In this document: piece by piece, positions 1-6,653 of the stretch | Layout of the letters: each line of letters opens with the position of its first letter | Numbering within the stretch: position 1 is the first letter of the stretch | Assembly (NCBI GenBank): GCA_003242645.1 | Contig: QGVC01000165.1 | Span: forward strand, 1 to 7,953 | Origin: Pseudomonadota bacterium | GTDB lineage: Bacteria > Pseudomonadota > Alphaproteobacteria > Rhizobiales > Hyphomicrobiaceae | Reading direction: 5' to 3' | Length of the DNA stretch: 7,953 nucleotides | Made by a program: the position numbers and the translations under genes | Notes under the pieces: model-generated | Told to the model about the DNA's origin: nothing | What the model saw: the letters and a program-made list of their open reading frames with translations, nothing else | Database searches by the model: none

Positions 1-57
1 AACCGGATACGCGATCTATGTCCGGCTCCTGGGGTCGGGGATTTGTATAAAAGACAG
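1..57 (-). other. Untrimmed Illumina Nextera adapter (sequencing artefact)
   Basis: Read on the minus strand from 57 down to 24, the sequence matches the 34-nt Nextera transposase read-through adapter (begins CTGTCTCTTATACACATCT) at 28 of 34 positions with no gaps. The window version begins CTGTCTTTTATACAAATC. Next come exactly 8 nt (23 to 16), the size of an i7 index, and then 15 nt (15 to 1) matching the start of the P7 tail (ATCTCGTATGCCGTC) at 11 of 15. The order adapter, 8-nt index, P7 tail is the signature of reading through a short insert. The mismatches look like low-quality end-of-read calls. This stretch is not part of the organism, and the protein frame running through it should be cut at 58. 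Confidence 0.93.
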
Positions 58-964
58 GTGGTGTGAAGCCGGCCTCGGCCTTGGCGAGTTGTTCGCGATT
101 CTCGTAGAACGCGCTCACCATCTTGTAGACGACTTCCTCCGGCATGTCGGCGCGCACGTTGTAGCCGAACAGGATCGGCACGCCCAGGATTTGCTCGACA
201 CCGACGTCCTTGGTGAACACCTTGGGATCGACAGGGCTGACGCTGAGACCAGCGGCTTTCAATTTTTCGATTTCATCCGGACACGGATTGACGGCCTTCG
301 CATCGATGCGAACTTCCGTTTCGGTCCAGTACGGAACGAGCGAACGGCCGGAGGTCGTGTAGGCAACTGCACCTACAATCGTGCCGGACTTCAGCGCGTC
401 GGCCTGGGTCTTGGGATCGATTTGAACGTGCTTGAAGTCATACTCGAGCGCCTTGAAGACGCGTTGGAAATTCAGCCAGTTCATGAAGCCGGCAGGCGTG
501 AAGAAGGTCGGCTTGCCCGAGAAATCTTTCAAGCACTTGAATTGATCCGCCTTCTCCGCCAGGACCATCATGAAGGTCTCCATCGGATAGGCGTACCAGG
601 TATGCACGAGCAAGCCCTTCTTGGGCTCGTAGTTCTTGAAGCCGCCTTCCTTCTCATAGAGCTGGGTCATGCCGACATCGGCGGTGTAGCCGATCTCACC
701 GTCACCATCCATGACGGCCTTCATGGCGCCCGTCGTTGACGGATATGGATTGACGGTCACGGTGTACTCGCCGCCGAGTGCCTTCTCGGTCACCTCGGCC
801 ATGGTAGCGGCGATCTTGTAGCCATAGGAATCGACGCTGGACGTCGCCCAGCGGAGCGACTTGCGCTCCTGAGCAGCCGCGGGATCTACCGCCAAGGTGG
901 AGAACGTGAGCGCCAGAGCCGCCGCAGAGGCTGCCAACAATGAGACCCTCGACCTGGACATCAT
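58..964 (-). CDS. TAXI-family TRAP transporter solute-binding protein, 3' end missing
   Basis: Periplasmic binding protein of the TAXI (TRAP-associated extracytoplasmic immunogenic) type, which delivers a solute to a fused TRAP membrane component. The open frame runs about 302 codons from an ATG at 964 without a stop until real sequence ends. TAXI proteins are usually about 320-340 residues, so only the C-terminal tail is missing. Residues 1 to about 31 form a Sec signal peptide: basic MMSRSR, a hydrophobic alanine/leucine core, and an AAAQ end. The mature part starts with the ligand-lobe stretch RWATSSVDSYGYKIAATMAE, followed by PYPSTTGAMKAVMDGDGEIGY near residues 74-94, equivalent to the family's substrate-loop region. 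The start is fixed by a strong AAGGAGG at 972-978, 7 nt upstream. A second ATG follows directly at 961. No TRAP permease gene lies in the window; it may be beyond the left edge. The ligand is unknown. Confidence 0.85.
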
Positions 965-1009
965 ACTTCTTCCTCCTTGTAGACGCTTATTGTTAGACGC
1001 GTCATCGAA

Positions 1010-1031
1010 CCTGTGCTGTCACTAGCACAGG
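1010..1031. repeat. Perfect 8-bp inverted repeat in TAXI gene leader
   Basis: Arms CCTGTGCT (1010-1017) and AGCACAGG (1024-1031) are perfect reverse complements around a 6-nt spacer. It lies about 45-67 nt upstream of the TAXI start codon and downstream of the only -10-like hexamer seen, so it would fall in the transcript leader or act as a two-fold operator. No T-run follows on either strand, so it is not a simple terminator. A short direct repeat, AGACGC at 981-986 and 995-1000, lies between it and the ribosome binding site. The role is inferred from position only. Confidence 0.5.
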
Positions 1032-1061
1032 CTACTACACTATTGCTGACATTCAGCTCAA

Positions 1062-1067
1062 ATTATA
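1062..1067 (-). promoter_or_regulatory. Candidate -10 box for the TAXI gene
   Basis: The minus strand reads TATAAT here, about 98 nt upstream of the TAXI ATG. No good TTGACA-like -35 hexamer is present at 16-18 nt spacing; that position is GC-rich and partly inside the palindrome at 1083-1094. It is a candidate only. If used, transcription would begin near 1055 and the leader would contain the inverted repeat at 1010-1031. Confidence 0.25.
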
Positions 1068-1082
1068 GAGCATACCGCACCG

Positions 1083-1094
1083 CCGGCGCGCCGG
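1083..1094. repeat. 12-bp perfect palindrome CCGGCGCGCCGG
   Basis: A self-complementary 12-mer 15 bp upstream of the -10-like hexamer of the TAXI gene, roughly where a -35 region or a regulator site would sit. Short GC palindromes also arise by chance in GC-rich DNA, so an operator role is only a guess. Confidence 0.35.
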
Positions 1095-1521
1095 GATGCA
1101 GGCTGGAGAGATCGCACCAGGCGTTCAAACCCCACAGTTCGCGCATGTGACACACCCGATGCGGCAACAGGAGTGATGTTGCATAATGGTCACGCAGTGC
1201 AGCTCTTGAGAGTTGGCTTTGGGGAGGACTTACGCGGCGGGTGCGGAGATTATCAAAGGACGCGACTCAGCTCGCGACATAGGTGGCAAATAAGAAATGT
1301 GAAACCAACCTTGGGTTGATGGAGACGGGATTCTCGTAAGCCATTGATAACGCGAGCATTTCTGAGGAGCCGGGTGAATCCCAATACTAGTTAACGATAA
1401 TGGTGATCCAGGACCTCGAACCGGAGCAGCGCCTAGCCTGTTCGAGATGAACGCCATCGTACTCCGTTGTCCCCAGGCGTGATGATGTCGACCTGTCGGG
1501 GAGGTATGCCGCGTCCCAGGG

Positions 1522-1533
1522 CTGATGCATCAG
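1522..1533. repeat. 12-bp perfect palindrome CTGATGCATCAG
   Basis: Self-complementary 12-mer in the middle of the gene-free interval, with no gene start nearby. It could be a protein-binding site or chance. No role is assigned. Confidence 0.35.
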
Positions 1534-1578
1534 GTGCTTAGGCCGAGTGCCAAGAGATCCCGCCAAGTTGCAAGAGAG

Positions 1579-1593
1579 GCGCTTCCCAAGCGC
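1579..1593. repeat. Short perfect hairpin GCGCTT-CCC-AAGCGC
   Basis: A 6-bp stem with a 3-nt loop and no T-run on either side, so it is not a canonical intrinsic terminator. It lies about 150 bp left of the integrase relic. Confidence 0.35.
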
Positions 1594-1743
1594 AGTATCA
1601 CTGCCTGGGCAAATGCGCATCGTCCGCGATGCCAGAGGTAGTCGGGTTAGTGCGGTTCAGACGACGATGCTGCTGGAATAAGGCGTAGGCGTCTAAGCGC
1701 TGAGAAAGGCGGAGCAGGAAGCGACGATTTGTGACCTGTGCTG

Positions 1744-1955
1744 CCACGAAAGCTTAGGCTCTTCGGCGGCGACCTTGCTGACGAGGGTGGGCTCTACTTG
1801 CGGATCTCGGCCGACAAGAGCAGCGGCAAGCGATGGGTCTTTGTCTGCCGTCGGCCTGGTGATCGGAAACGGTGCAAGATGGGCTCGGCGGGGTGAGCGT
1901 GGTCACACTGCAAAAAGCGCGCCAGAACGCGGTTGAGATCCGCGCACTCAAATAG
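1744..1955 (+). pseudogene. Relic of P4-type tyrosine integrase (N-terminal DUF4102 region)
   Basis: The plus-strand frame from 1780 reads DEGGLYLRISADKSSGKRW, then VFVCRRPGDRKRCKMGSAG, and stops at TGA 1894-1896. Moving to the next frame at 1893 continues the family pattern as VSVVTLQKARQNAVEIRALK, ending at TAG 1953-1955. This is the order found in the N-terminal domain of P4-family phage and island integrases: DGGGLYL, a W-x-F strand, a basic stretch followed by MGLGS, then VSLAEAR and an alanine/arginine helix. One frameshift joins the halves and no catalytic domain (R...H-x-x-R...Y) follows. The upstream frame is closed by a TGA just before 1744 and has no clear start. It is therefore a dead fragment, the only gene remnant on the plus strand, and a sign that an integrating element once inserted or decayed here. 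Confidence 0.72.
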
Positions 1956-2016
1956 CCAGTTACTCGATTTGGGCTAAACTGTCTGATGCCCCTATGTCCT
2001 AATTGGAAAGACGGTG

Positions 2017-2721
2017 TCAGTGGACTCCAAGAAAGCGCATTAAGAGGGTCTGATCCTTCTTGATCTCGTCCGCTGTCGCTTCATGAACGACGCGGCCCGT
2101 TTCCAAAACGTAGAACCGGGACGCCACAGAGAGGGCGCTGTAAACGTTCTGCTCTACGAGTAGGATCGCAAGGCCCGTCTTTCCAAGATCGGCGATGATG
2201 GTCTCGAGGTGCTGAACGAGCACCGGCGCGAGGCCTTCGGAAGGCTCATCCATCAGCATGAGTTCGGGATCGAGCATCAGGGAACGGCCGATGGCCAGCA
2301 TTTGCCGCTCGCCGCCCGAAAGCTGGCTGCCACGATGATTTCGACGCTCCGCCAGGCGAGGAAACATTTCGAAAACGCGATCGACGGTCCAACCGTCTTT
2401 GGCGCTGGCCGGCTTCAGCATCGTCAGATGCTCGGTTACGGTCAGCGATGCGAAAAGGCGTCGCCCTTGCGGCACCAACGCGATACGGCGCGAGGCCACC
2501 TCATGCGGGGTGAGGTTCCTGAGCTCTTCGCCTTTCCATAACAGCGATCCTTCCCTCACCTGCGGTTGTGCCAGCCGCATGATGGAGCGAATGAGGGTCG
2601 TCTTGCCCATGCCATTGCGGCCGAGAAGGGCGACCACCTCGCCGGGCCTTACCTCGAGCGAAACGCCATGCAGGACGTGGGCGTCGCCGTAGTAGCTGTG
2701 CAGGTTACGGACCTCAAGCAT
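2017..2721 (-). CDS. livF: Branched-chain/HAAT ABC transporter ATPase LivF
   Basis: Cytoplasmic ATPase of a HAAT-type importer that pairs with LivG to power uptake through LivH/LivM. The 234-residue product has all ABC motifs: Walker A GRNGMGKT at residues 34-41, Q-loop Q85 in ALVPQGRRLF, signature LSGGE at 134-138, and Walker B LMLMDEP at 154-160. The switch position is Q191 in LLVEQN, glutamine instead of histidine as is usual for LivF, which helps separate it from LivG. Length is normal for the family. The ATG at 2721 lies inside the end of livG with an 8-nt overlap, implying translational coupling. It is the last gene of the operon, ending TGA after MRFLGVH. I see no convincing intrinsic terminator in the 60 nt beyond it. 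Confidence 0.95.
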   Translation of the reverse strand: MLEVRNLHSYYGDAHVLHGVSLEVRPGEVVALLGRNGMGKTTLIRSIMRLAQPQVREGSLLWKGEELRNLTPHEVASRRIALVPQGRRLFASLTVTEHLTMLKPASAKDGWTVDRVFEMFPRLAERRNHRGSQLSGGERQMLAIGRSLMLDPELMLMDEPSEGLAPVLVQHLETIIADLGKTGLAILLVEQNVYSALSVASRFYVLETGRVVHEATADEIKKDQTLLMRFLGVH

Positions 2722-3472
2722 GGGAGCGTGCCTTCCCCAAATAGACGTCCTGCACGTGCTGATTGGTGCGGATCTCGTCAGGTGACCCTTCCGCGAGCAG
2801 CTGGCCGTTGTTAAGGCAAGTCACCCAGTCCACGAGATTGAGCACCAGCTCCATGTCGTGCTCGATCAGAACCATGGTCAGATCTTGCGGCAGCGAACGG
2901 ATGATATCCGCGACCATGACGCGCTCGGCCGGGGAAAGTCCCGCAGCGGGCTCGTCGAGCAAGAGCAAACGCGGCTTGGAAACCAGAGCCATTGCCATCT
3001 CTAGCTGGCGCTGCTCGCCATACGAAAGCTCGTTGACCGCAACAGCGCTGCGCTCCTCCAGCCGCGACATGCGCAAGGCAGACGCTATGCGGTCCTGCTG
3101 TTCAGGCGTCAGCCGCGTGGATCCGAGCATTGAGAATTTGCTAGGCTCGGTGCCGCGCAATGCCAGCTGCATGTTTTCCTCGACCGTCATCGTCGGAAAC
3201 AGATTGGTAATTTGAAATGTCCGACTCATGCCCAGCCGCGCGCGCTTATGCGCTGGCATGCGGGTCACATCCTTGCCTTCGAAAGTTATGCGACCCGAGG
3301 TCGGCGGGAAAACGCCGGTAATTGCATTGAACAGTGTCGTTTTTCCCGCGCCATTCGGTCCGATAATCGCGCGCCGCTCGCCGCGCTTGACGGAGAGCGA
3401 CACGTCGTCGACCGCTTTCAGCGCGCCGAAAGCTACGGTGACATTCTCAAGAACAAGCGCAGGTTCCGACAC
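2714..3472 (-). CDS. livG: Branched-chain/HAAT ABC transporter ATPase LivG
   Basis: Partner ATPase of LivF in the importer. The 252-residue product shows Walker A GPNGAGKT at residues 38-45, Q-loop Q87 in RTFQITNLF, signature LSYGEQ at 149-154, Walker B LLLLDEP at 169-175 and the switch histidine H205 in LIEHDM. The RTFQ-N-LFP-MTVEEN stretch and the C-terminal NNGQLLAEGSPDEI segment are typical of LivG. The start is a GTG at 3472. The frame is closed upstream by TGA at 3485-3487, so no earlier start exists, and the ribosome binding site is weak (GAAGAG). It follows the binding-protein gene after 67 nt holding a terminator-like hairpin, so its level is probably lower than that of the upstream genes. 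Its end overlaps livF by 8 nt. Confidence 0.95.
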   Translation of the reverse strand: MSEPALVLENVTVAFGALKAVDDVSLSVKRGERRAIIGPNGAGKTTLFNAITGVFPPTSGRITFEGKDVTRMPAHKRARLGMSRTFQITNLFPTMTVEENMQLALRGTEPSKFSMLGSTRLTPEQQDRIASALRMSRLEERSAVAVNELSYGEQRQLEMAMALVSKPRLLLLDEPAAGLSPAERVMVADIIRSLPQDLTMVLIEHDMELVLNLVDWVTCLNNGQLLAEGSPDEIRTNQHVQDVYLGKARSHA

Positions 3473-3491
3473 GAGAGACGCTCTTCATTAA

Positions 3492-3525
3492 AAATGTAGT
3501 GGCACAGCCGAAAGCTGGCTGTGCC
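3492..3525 (-). terminator. Terminator-like hairpin between binding-protein gene and livG
   Basis: On the minus strand, GGCACAGCC (3525-3517), a 7-nt loop and GGCTGTGCC (3509-3501) form a perfect 9-bp, GC-rich stem. Six nucleotides later comes a run of five T (about 3491-3495). It starts 14 nt past the stop codon of the binding-protein gene and ends before livG. The T-run is offset from the stem, so termination is probably partial. This fits a 3' end that limits read-through or protects the upstream mRNA, so the binding protein is made in excess over the ATPases. That role is inferred from position and structure. Confidence 0.65.
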
Positions 3526-3539
3526 TCTTGCGGGATAGA

Positions 3540-4802
3540 TCAGGACTTCTTGATACCCTGGTTGTCGCGAGAGAATGGCGGCTTAGCCAGATACTCCTGC
3601 GGATCGTACGTCCAGAACTGCGAGACGGATGGATATGTCTCGATCGGGACGTTCCAATATTTGCCCTCGGAGTTTTTGACGACTTTGCGGATATATACGT
3701 CATATATGGGGTTACCGTAGTCGTCGAAGCGAACGGGGCGGCCGAGAGGCGAATTGGTAAGCTCGCTGCTCAGGACAGCATCAAGGAATTTGTCACGGTT
3801 CGAAATGTCGCCCTTTAGTTCTTCGATCACTTGCCCGACCCACATCGCACCCGAGTAATGTGAGAAGCCGTAGAGGGAGGGCAGCTTTCCATATTTCTCG
3901 CTGTAGGCCTTTACGAACTTCTGCGTTTCAGGATTGTCGGAGCCTTCAGCGAAGTGTGCCGAGGAAACGATATCCTCGCATTCCGGACCGGATGTCCGGA
4001 TCACCGACTGGTCAGTAAAGTTCTGCGCCCCGAGCAGCGGAAGCTGCCCCTTCAGCCCAAAATCGGCATACTGCTTCATGAAGCGAGAAGCGTCGGCACC
4101 TAGCTCCATCGCGAAAACTGCATCGATATCCAAGCTGCCGAGCTGACCGATATAGGGACTGAAATCGGCGGTATTCAGCGGGTTCCACAGCTGAGCGACG
4201 ATTGTTCCGCCGCCCTCGGTGAATACCTGAGCAAAGCCCGCGCACTGCTCGTGCCCAAAGGTATAGTCCTGCGAGATCGTCGCTACTTTTCTGTAGCCTT
4301 GCTTCAGCGCCCAGTCGGCCAGCGGCCGCGGCATTTGGCTAGCCGTGTAACCGGCAACCCGGATGACATTTCTCACTCGGGCACGCTGTGTCAGATCGTC
4401 AGCAGCGATGACAGGAATGAAGTAGGGGACCCCGTTTCCGCGAACATAATTTGCAACGGCCAATCCTGTATTGGCGAGGAGATTGCCGAATAGAAAATCG
4501 ACGTTTTCCTGTTCGACGAGGCGGCGGGCTTTTTGCAGAGCCGTATCAGGGTTGCCAGCATCGTCCTCGACGATCACTTGGACCGGGCGGCCGGCGACTT
4601 GGTTGCCCCTCTCCTCCCAGTACATACTAAAGCCTTCGACGATCTCTCTGCCGCCAGCGGCTACGACGCCGCTCAAAGGCGCCATAAGGCCGATGCGGAT
4701 CGGACCGCCCTGTGCGCGTGCGATATGGGGAGCCGGAAACGCGCCCGTCGCCGTTGCGGCCAGTGCCAAGCCTGTCTGCTTTAGGAATGTTCTGCGGTCC
4801 AT
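3540..4802 (-). CDS. HAAT/Liv-type ABC transporter substrate-binding protein, Tat-type signal
   Basis: Periplasmic receptor of the importer, family Peripla_BP_6 (LivK-like), 420 residues from the chosen start. Residues 1-31 are a signal peptide, MDRRTFLKQT then a hydrophobic segment and ARAQ. The RRTFLK motif points to Tat export, which is common in this family in proteobacteria. The mature chain begins IRIGLMAPLSGVVAAGGREI, then WEERGNQVAGRPVQVIVED and a DAGNPDTALQKARRLVEQE stretch, the standard first-lobe layout. Later come GYRKVATISQDYTFGHE and the second-lobe segment YSEKYGKLPSLYGFSHYSGAMW. A longer frame reaches 4904, but those 34 extra residues overlap livM and precede the twin-arginine motif. 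GGAGG lies 5 nt before 4802, so that ATG is preferred. livM ends 19 nt upstream. The ligand cannot be called; this family binds amino acids, amides, urea and aromatic acids. Confidence 0.92.
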   Translation of the reverse strand: MDRRTFLKQTGLALAATATGAFPAPHIARAQGGPIRIGLMAPLSGVVAAGGREIVEGFSMYWEERGNQVAGRPVQVIVEDDAGNPDTALQKARRLVEQENVDFLFGNLLANTGLAVANYVRGNGVPYFIPVIAADDLTQRARVRNVIRVAGYTASQMPRPLADWALKQGYRKVATISQDYTFGHEQCAGFAQVFTEGGGTIVAQLWNPLNTADFSPYIGQLGSLDIDAVFAMELGADASRFMKQYADFGLKGQLPLLGAQNFTDQSVIRTSGPECEDIVSSAHFAEGSDNPETQKFVKAYSEKYGKLPSLYGFSHYSGAMWVGQVIEELKGDISNRDKFLDAVLSSELTNSPLGRPVRFDDYGNPIYDVYIRKVVKNSEGKYWNVPIETYPSVSQFWTYDPQEYLAKPPFSRDNQGIKKS

Positions 4803-4807
4803 TGCAG

Positions 4808-4812
4808 CCTCC
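4808..4812 (-). promoter_or_regulatory. Ribosome binding site fixing the binding-protein start
   Basis: GGAGG on the minus strand, 5 nt before the ATG at 4802. It sits in the 19-nt gap after the livM stop and supports the start that leaves the twin-arginine signal at the very N-terminus. Confidence 0.75.
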
Positions 4813-4821
4813 GTACCCTGA

Positions 4822-5790
4822 TCAAACTTTACTGTCAGCCCTTTGCTGGCCGGTTCTTCTCGCGAAAAGTTTACGCAATCCGCCAAGGATGCCCTCGGGG
4901 GCAAAGATCATGGCACCGATAAACGTAAAGCCCAAGATCATTTGCCAGCGCTCGGTGTACTGGCTCACGAAGTTCTCCAACAGAATGATGGCAGCCGCTC
5001 CGATGAAAGAGCCAAACAAAGTGCCAATTCCGCCGATAATCGCCATGAGCAACCCCTCGACCGATTGAGCCAACTGCACCGTCGAGGGGCTCACGAAATT
5101 ATTGAATAAGGCGTAAAGCGCACCAGCGACACCCGCGAAAAAGCCAGTAATCGTGAATGCCAAGAGGATGTGAGTGGCCACACCATAGCCGAGGCTCCGC
5201 ATGCGGCTTTCGCTATCGCGGATGCCCCGAAGCGTGAGCCCGAATGGCGAGTGAACGAAACGCCAGATGACCACGGTCAACGCAAGTACCGTTGCCAGAG
5301 TGAGGTAGTAGAAGACGGTGGGATCCGCGATAATGTCCGGGCGGCCAGAGCCCCGAATGCCATTCTCGCCACCGGTTACGCTCGTCCAACGCAGACACAC
5401 ACCCCAGACGATCATGCCCAGAGCGAGTGTCAGCAGCAGGAAGTACACGCCACTGACACGGGCAGCCAATAAGGCGAAGATGCCGGCAGCCAGCGTCGCC
5501 GCGACAATGCCGAGGAGACAACCGACCCACGCCGACCCGCCCATGATTGACGTCCAGTAGATCACGACGTAGGTCGAAATCCCGAAAATGGCGCCATGCC
5601 CTAGCGAGACCCGCCCGGCGTAGCCTGCGAGCACGTCGATGGACATGGCCAGCAACGCGAATATGAGCACCTCGTTGGCGAGGCTTAATTCGTATGTAGA
5701 GACGAATGGTGGCAGCGCTCCAAAGAGAACGGCGAGCGCGACAACTGGAATCACCAGCGGATTTCTGGCGGTGGTCAACGCCGAGGCCAT
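4822..5790 (-). CDS. livM: Branched-chain/HAAT ABC transporter permease LivM
   Basis: Inner-membrane permease that forms the channel with LivH. The 322-residue product is strongly hydrophobic, with roughly eight to ten membrane segments. It has the LivM hallmark LAGYAGRVSLGHGAIFGISTY at about residues 54-74, the TGGENGIRG motif at 139-147, and the cytoplasmic coupling loop LRGIRDSESRMRSLGY at 187-202 that contacts an ATPase. A glycine-rich IIGGIGTLFGSFIGA segment follows at 251-265, and the tail is basic. The ATG at 5790 shares one base with the livH stop (TAATG). GGGAGGG at 5798-5804 gives a good ribosome binding site, so it is both coupled and independently initiated. Its stop is 19 nt before the binding-protein start. 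Confidence 0.94.
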   Translation of the reverse strand: MASALTTARNPLVIPVVALAVLFGALPPFVSTYELSLANEVLIFALLAMSIDVLAGYAGRVSLGHGAIFGISTYVVIYWTSIMGGSAWVGCLLGIVAATLAAGIFALLAARVSGVYFLLLTLALGMIVWGVCLRWTSVTGGENGIRGSGRPDIIADPTVFYYLTLATVLALTVVIWRFVHSPFGLTLRGIRDSESRMRSLGYGVATHILLAFTITGFFAGVAGALYALFNNFVSPSTVQLAQSVEGLLMAIIGGIGTLFGSFIGAAAIILLENFVSQYTERWQMILGFTFIGAMIFAPEGILGGLRKLFARRTGQQRADSKV

Positions 5791-6650
5791 TATGACGCCC
5801 TCCCGAATAACCCCATGGGACGGAAGGCAAGCAGAACTGCCATCGGCCCGAAGATGACAAAGTACGCAAGCTCGGGAAACATCACCTGCCCAATTGTATT
5901 GAGCATACCGACCAGCAATGCGCCGACGGCGGCGCCGACCAAGCTCCCGCTGCCACCAATGATGACGATTGCGAGAGAAAATACGAGAATTTCGGAATCC
6001 GCCGTGGGATAAAGCGTGAGAAACGCTCCGCCGACGGTTCCGCCGAGCCCAGCCAAGGAGGTGCCGAGCATCGAAGTCGCCAGGAACACGCGGCGGATAT
6101 TGATGCCCATGGCCTCAACCATTTCCGCGTCGTCCACGCCGGCGCGAATGAGAGCACCAAGTCGCGTCTTATTGATCAAGAACCAGAGCGCGATGAAGGT
6201 GAGGATGCCCAAGAATAGCACAAACAGGCGATATTTCGGGTAAAAGACACCGCCAATGCGCACCGCTCCGCGCAAGAACTCCGGGATCTGGACCGAAAAC
6301 GTGTCCCCGCCCCAGATCACCAGTGCAAGGTCGTTCAGAACGAATGCAACACCGAGCGTCAGCAGCACCTCGCGCAATGGGAATCCCCGGACGAAACGCA
6401 GCAACGCTTGGTCGATAAAGAGACCGAGCCCGGCAATGGAGACCATCGAGGCCAGAACCCCGAGCACGAAATTGCCCGTCGCACCGACAACCGTGTAGCC
6501 GATATAGCCGCCGAAAAGGTAAAGCGCGCCATGCGCAAGATTGACGATGCGCAACAGGCCAAAGATGAGTGTGAAGCCTGACGCGACGATAAACAGCAGA
6601 GCCGCGAATGTCAGGCCATTGAGCACTTGAACGAGGTTGAGGCCCGACAC
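5790..6650 (-). CDS. livH: Branched-chain/HAAT ABC transporter permease LivH
   Basis: The second inner-membrane permease of the importer, 286 residues. Membrane segments start almost at once. The LivH signature FGLLRIVNLAHGALYLFGGY is at about residues 30-49. PLREVLLTLGVAFVLNDLAL follows near 91-110, then the cytoplasmic coupling loop LGALIRAGVDDAEMVEAMGI at 164-183, and the conserved VIIGGSGSLVGAAVGALLVG at 229-248. The start is GTG at 6650, 3 nt after the stop of the deacetylase-like gene. I see no clear ribosome binding site, so translation probably depends on coupling to that gene. This tight join is the best evidence that the hydrolase and the transporter belong to one operon. Confidence 0.94.
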   Translation of the reverse strand: MSGLNLVQVLNGLTFAALLFIVASGFTLIFGLLRIVNLAHGALYLFGGYIGYTVVGATGNFVLGVLASMVSIAGLGLFIDQALLRFVRGFPLREVLLTLGVAFVLNDLALVIWGGDTFSVQIPEFLRGAVRIGGVFYPKYRLFVLFLGILTFIALWFLINKTRLGALIRAGVDDAEMVEAMGINIRRVFLATSMLGTSLAGLGGTVGGAFLTLYPTADSEILVFSLAIVIIGGSGSLVGAAVGALLVGMLNTIGQVMFPELAYFVIFGPMAVLLAFRPMGLFGRAS

Positions 6651-6653
6651 AGC

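Larger units (their letters stand above)
1095..1743. other. Gene-free interval with scattered short hairpins
   Basis: I find no open frame here that I can link to a protein family. The longest are two overlapping minus-strand frames of about 75 codons (1230-1457 and 1387-1620) with unremarkable, low-coding-potential translations and no convincing ribosome binding site. No tRNA or rRNA signature was found. The stretch has several small perfect inverted repeats: CAACC/GGTTG at 1306-1318, GGGATTC/GAATCCC at 1327-1382, the palindrome CTGATGCATCAG at 1522-1533, and GCGCTT/AAGCGC at 1579-1593. Together with the integrase relic directly to its right, it reads most simply as decayed mobile or island DNA between two transport loci. 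Confidence 0.5.

Noticed and set aside
89..739. Plus-strand open frame of 216 codons in the TAXI gene region
   Set aside because: It is the antisense shadow of the TAXI gene. The minus strand has a signal peptide, a strong ribosome binding site and a family match, whereas the plus-strand translation resembles no family and its high histidine/arginine content is typical of antisense frames.
1405..1430. T-arm-like GGTTCGAGG on the minus strand, suggesting a tRNA
   Set aside because: The loop does not close with the required C61 pairing, and no acceptor or anticodon arm can be built around it.
1230..1620. Two overlapping minus-strand frames of about 75 codons in the gene-free interval
   Set aside because: No family resemblance, no convincing ribosome binding site, and the frames overlap each other by about 70 bp. 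Treated as chance open frames.
1970..1990. GGGC/GCCC pair downstream of livF as a terminator
   Set aside because: Only a 4-bp stem with a 13-nt loop and no T-run after it on the minus strand; too weak to call.
4803..4904. Longer start for the binding protein at 4904
   Set aside because: It would overlap the end of livM and place 34 residues before the twin-arginine signal. The ATG at 4802 has GGAGG 5 nt upstream and a proper N-terminal signal peptide.
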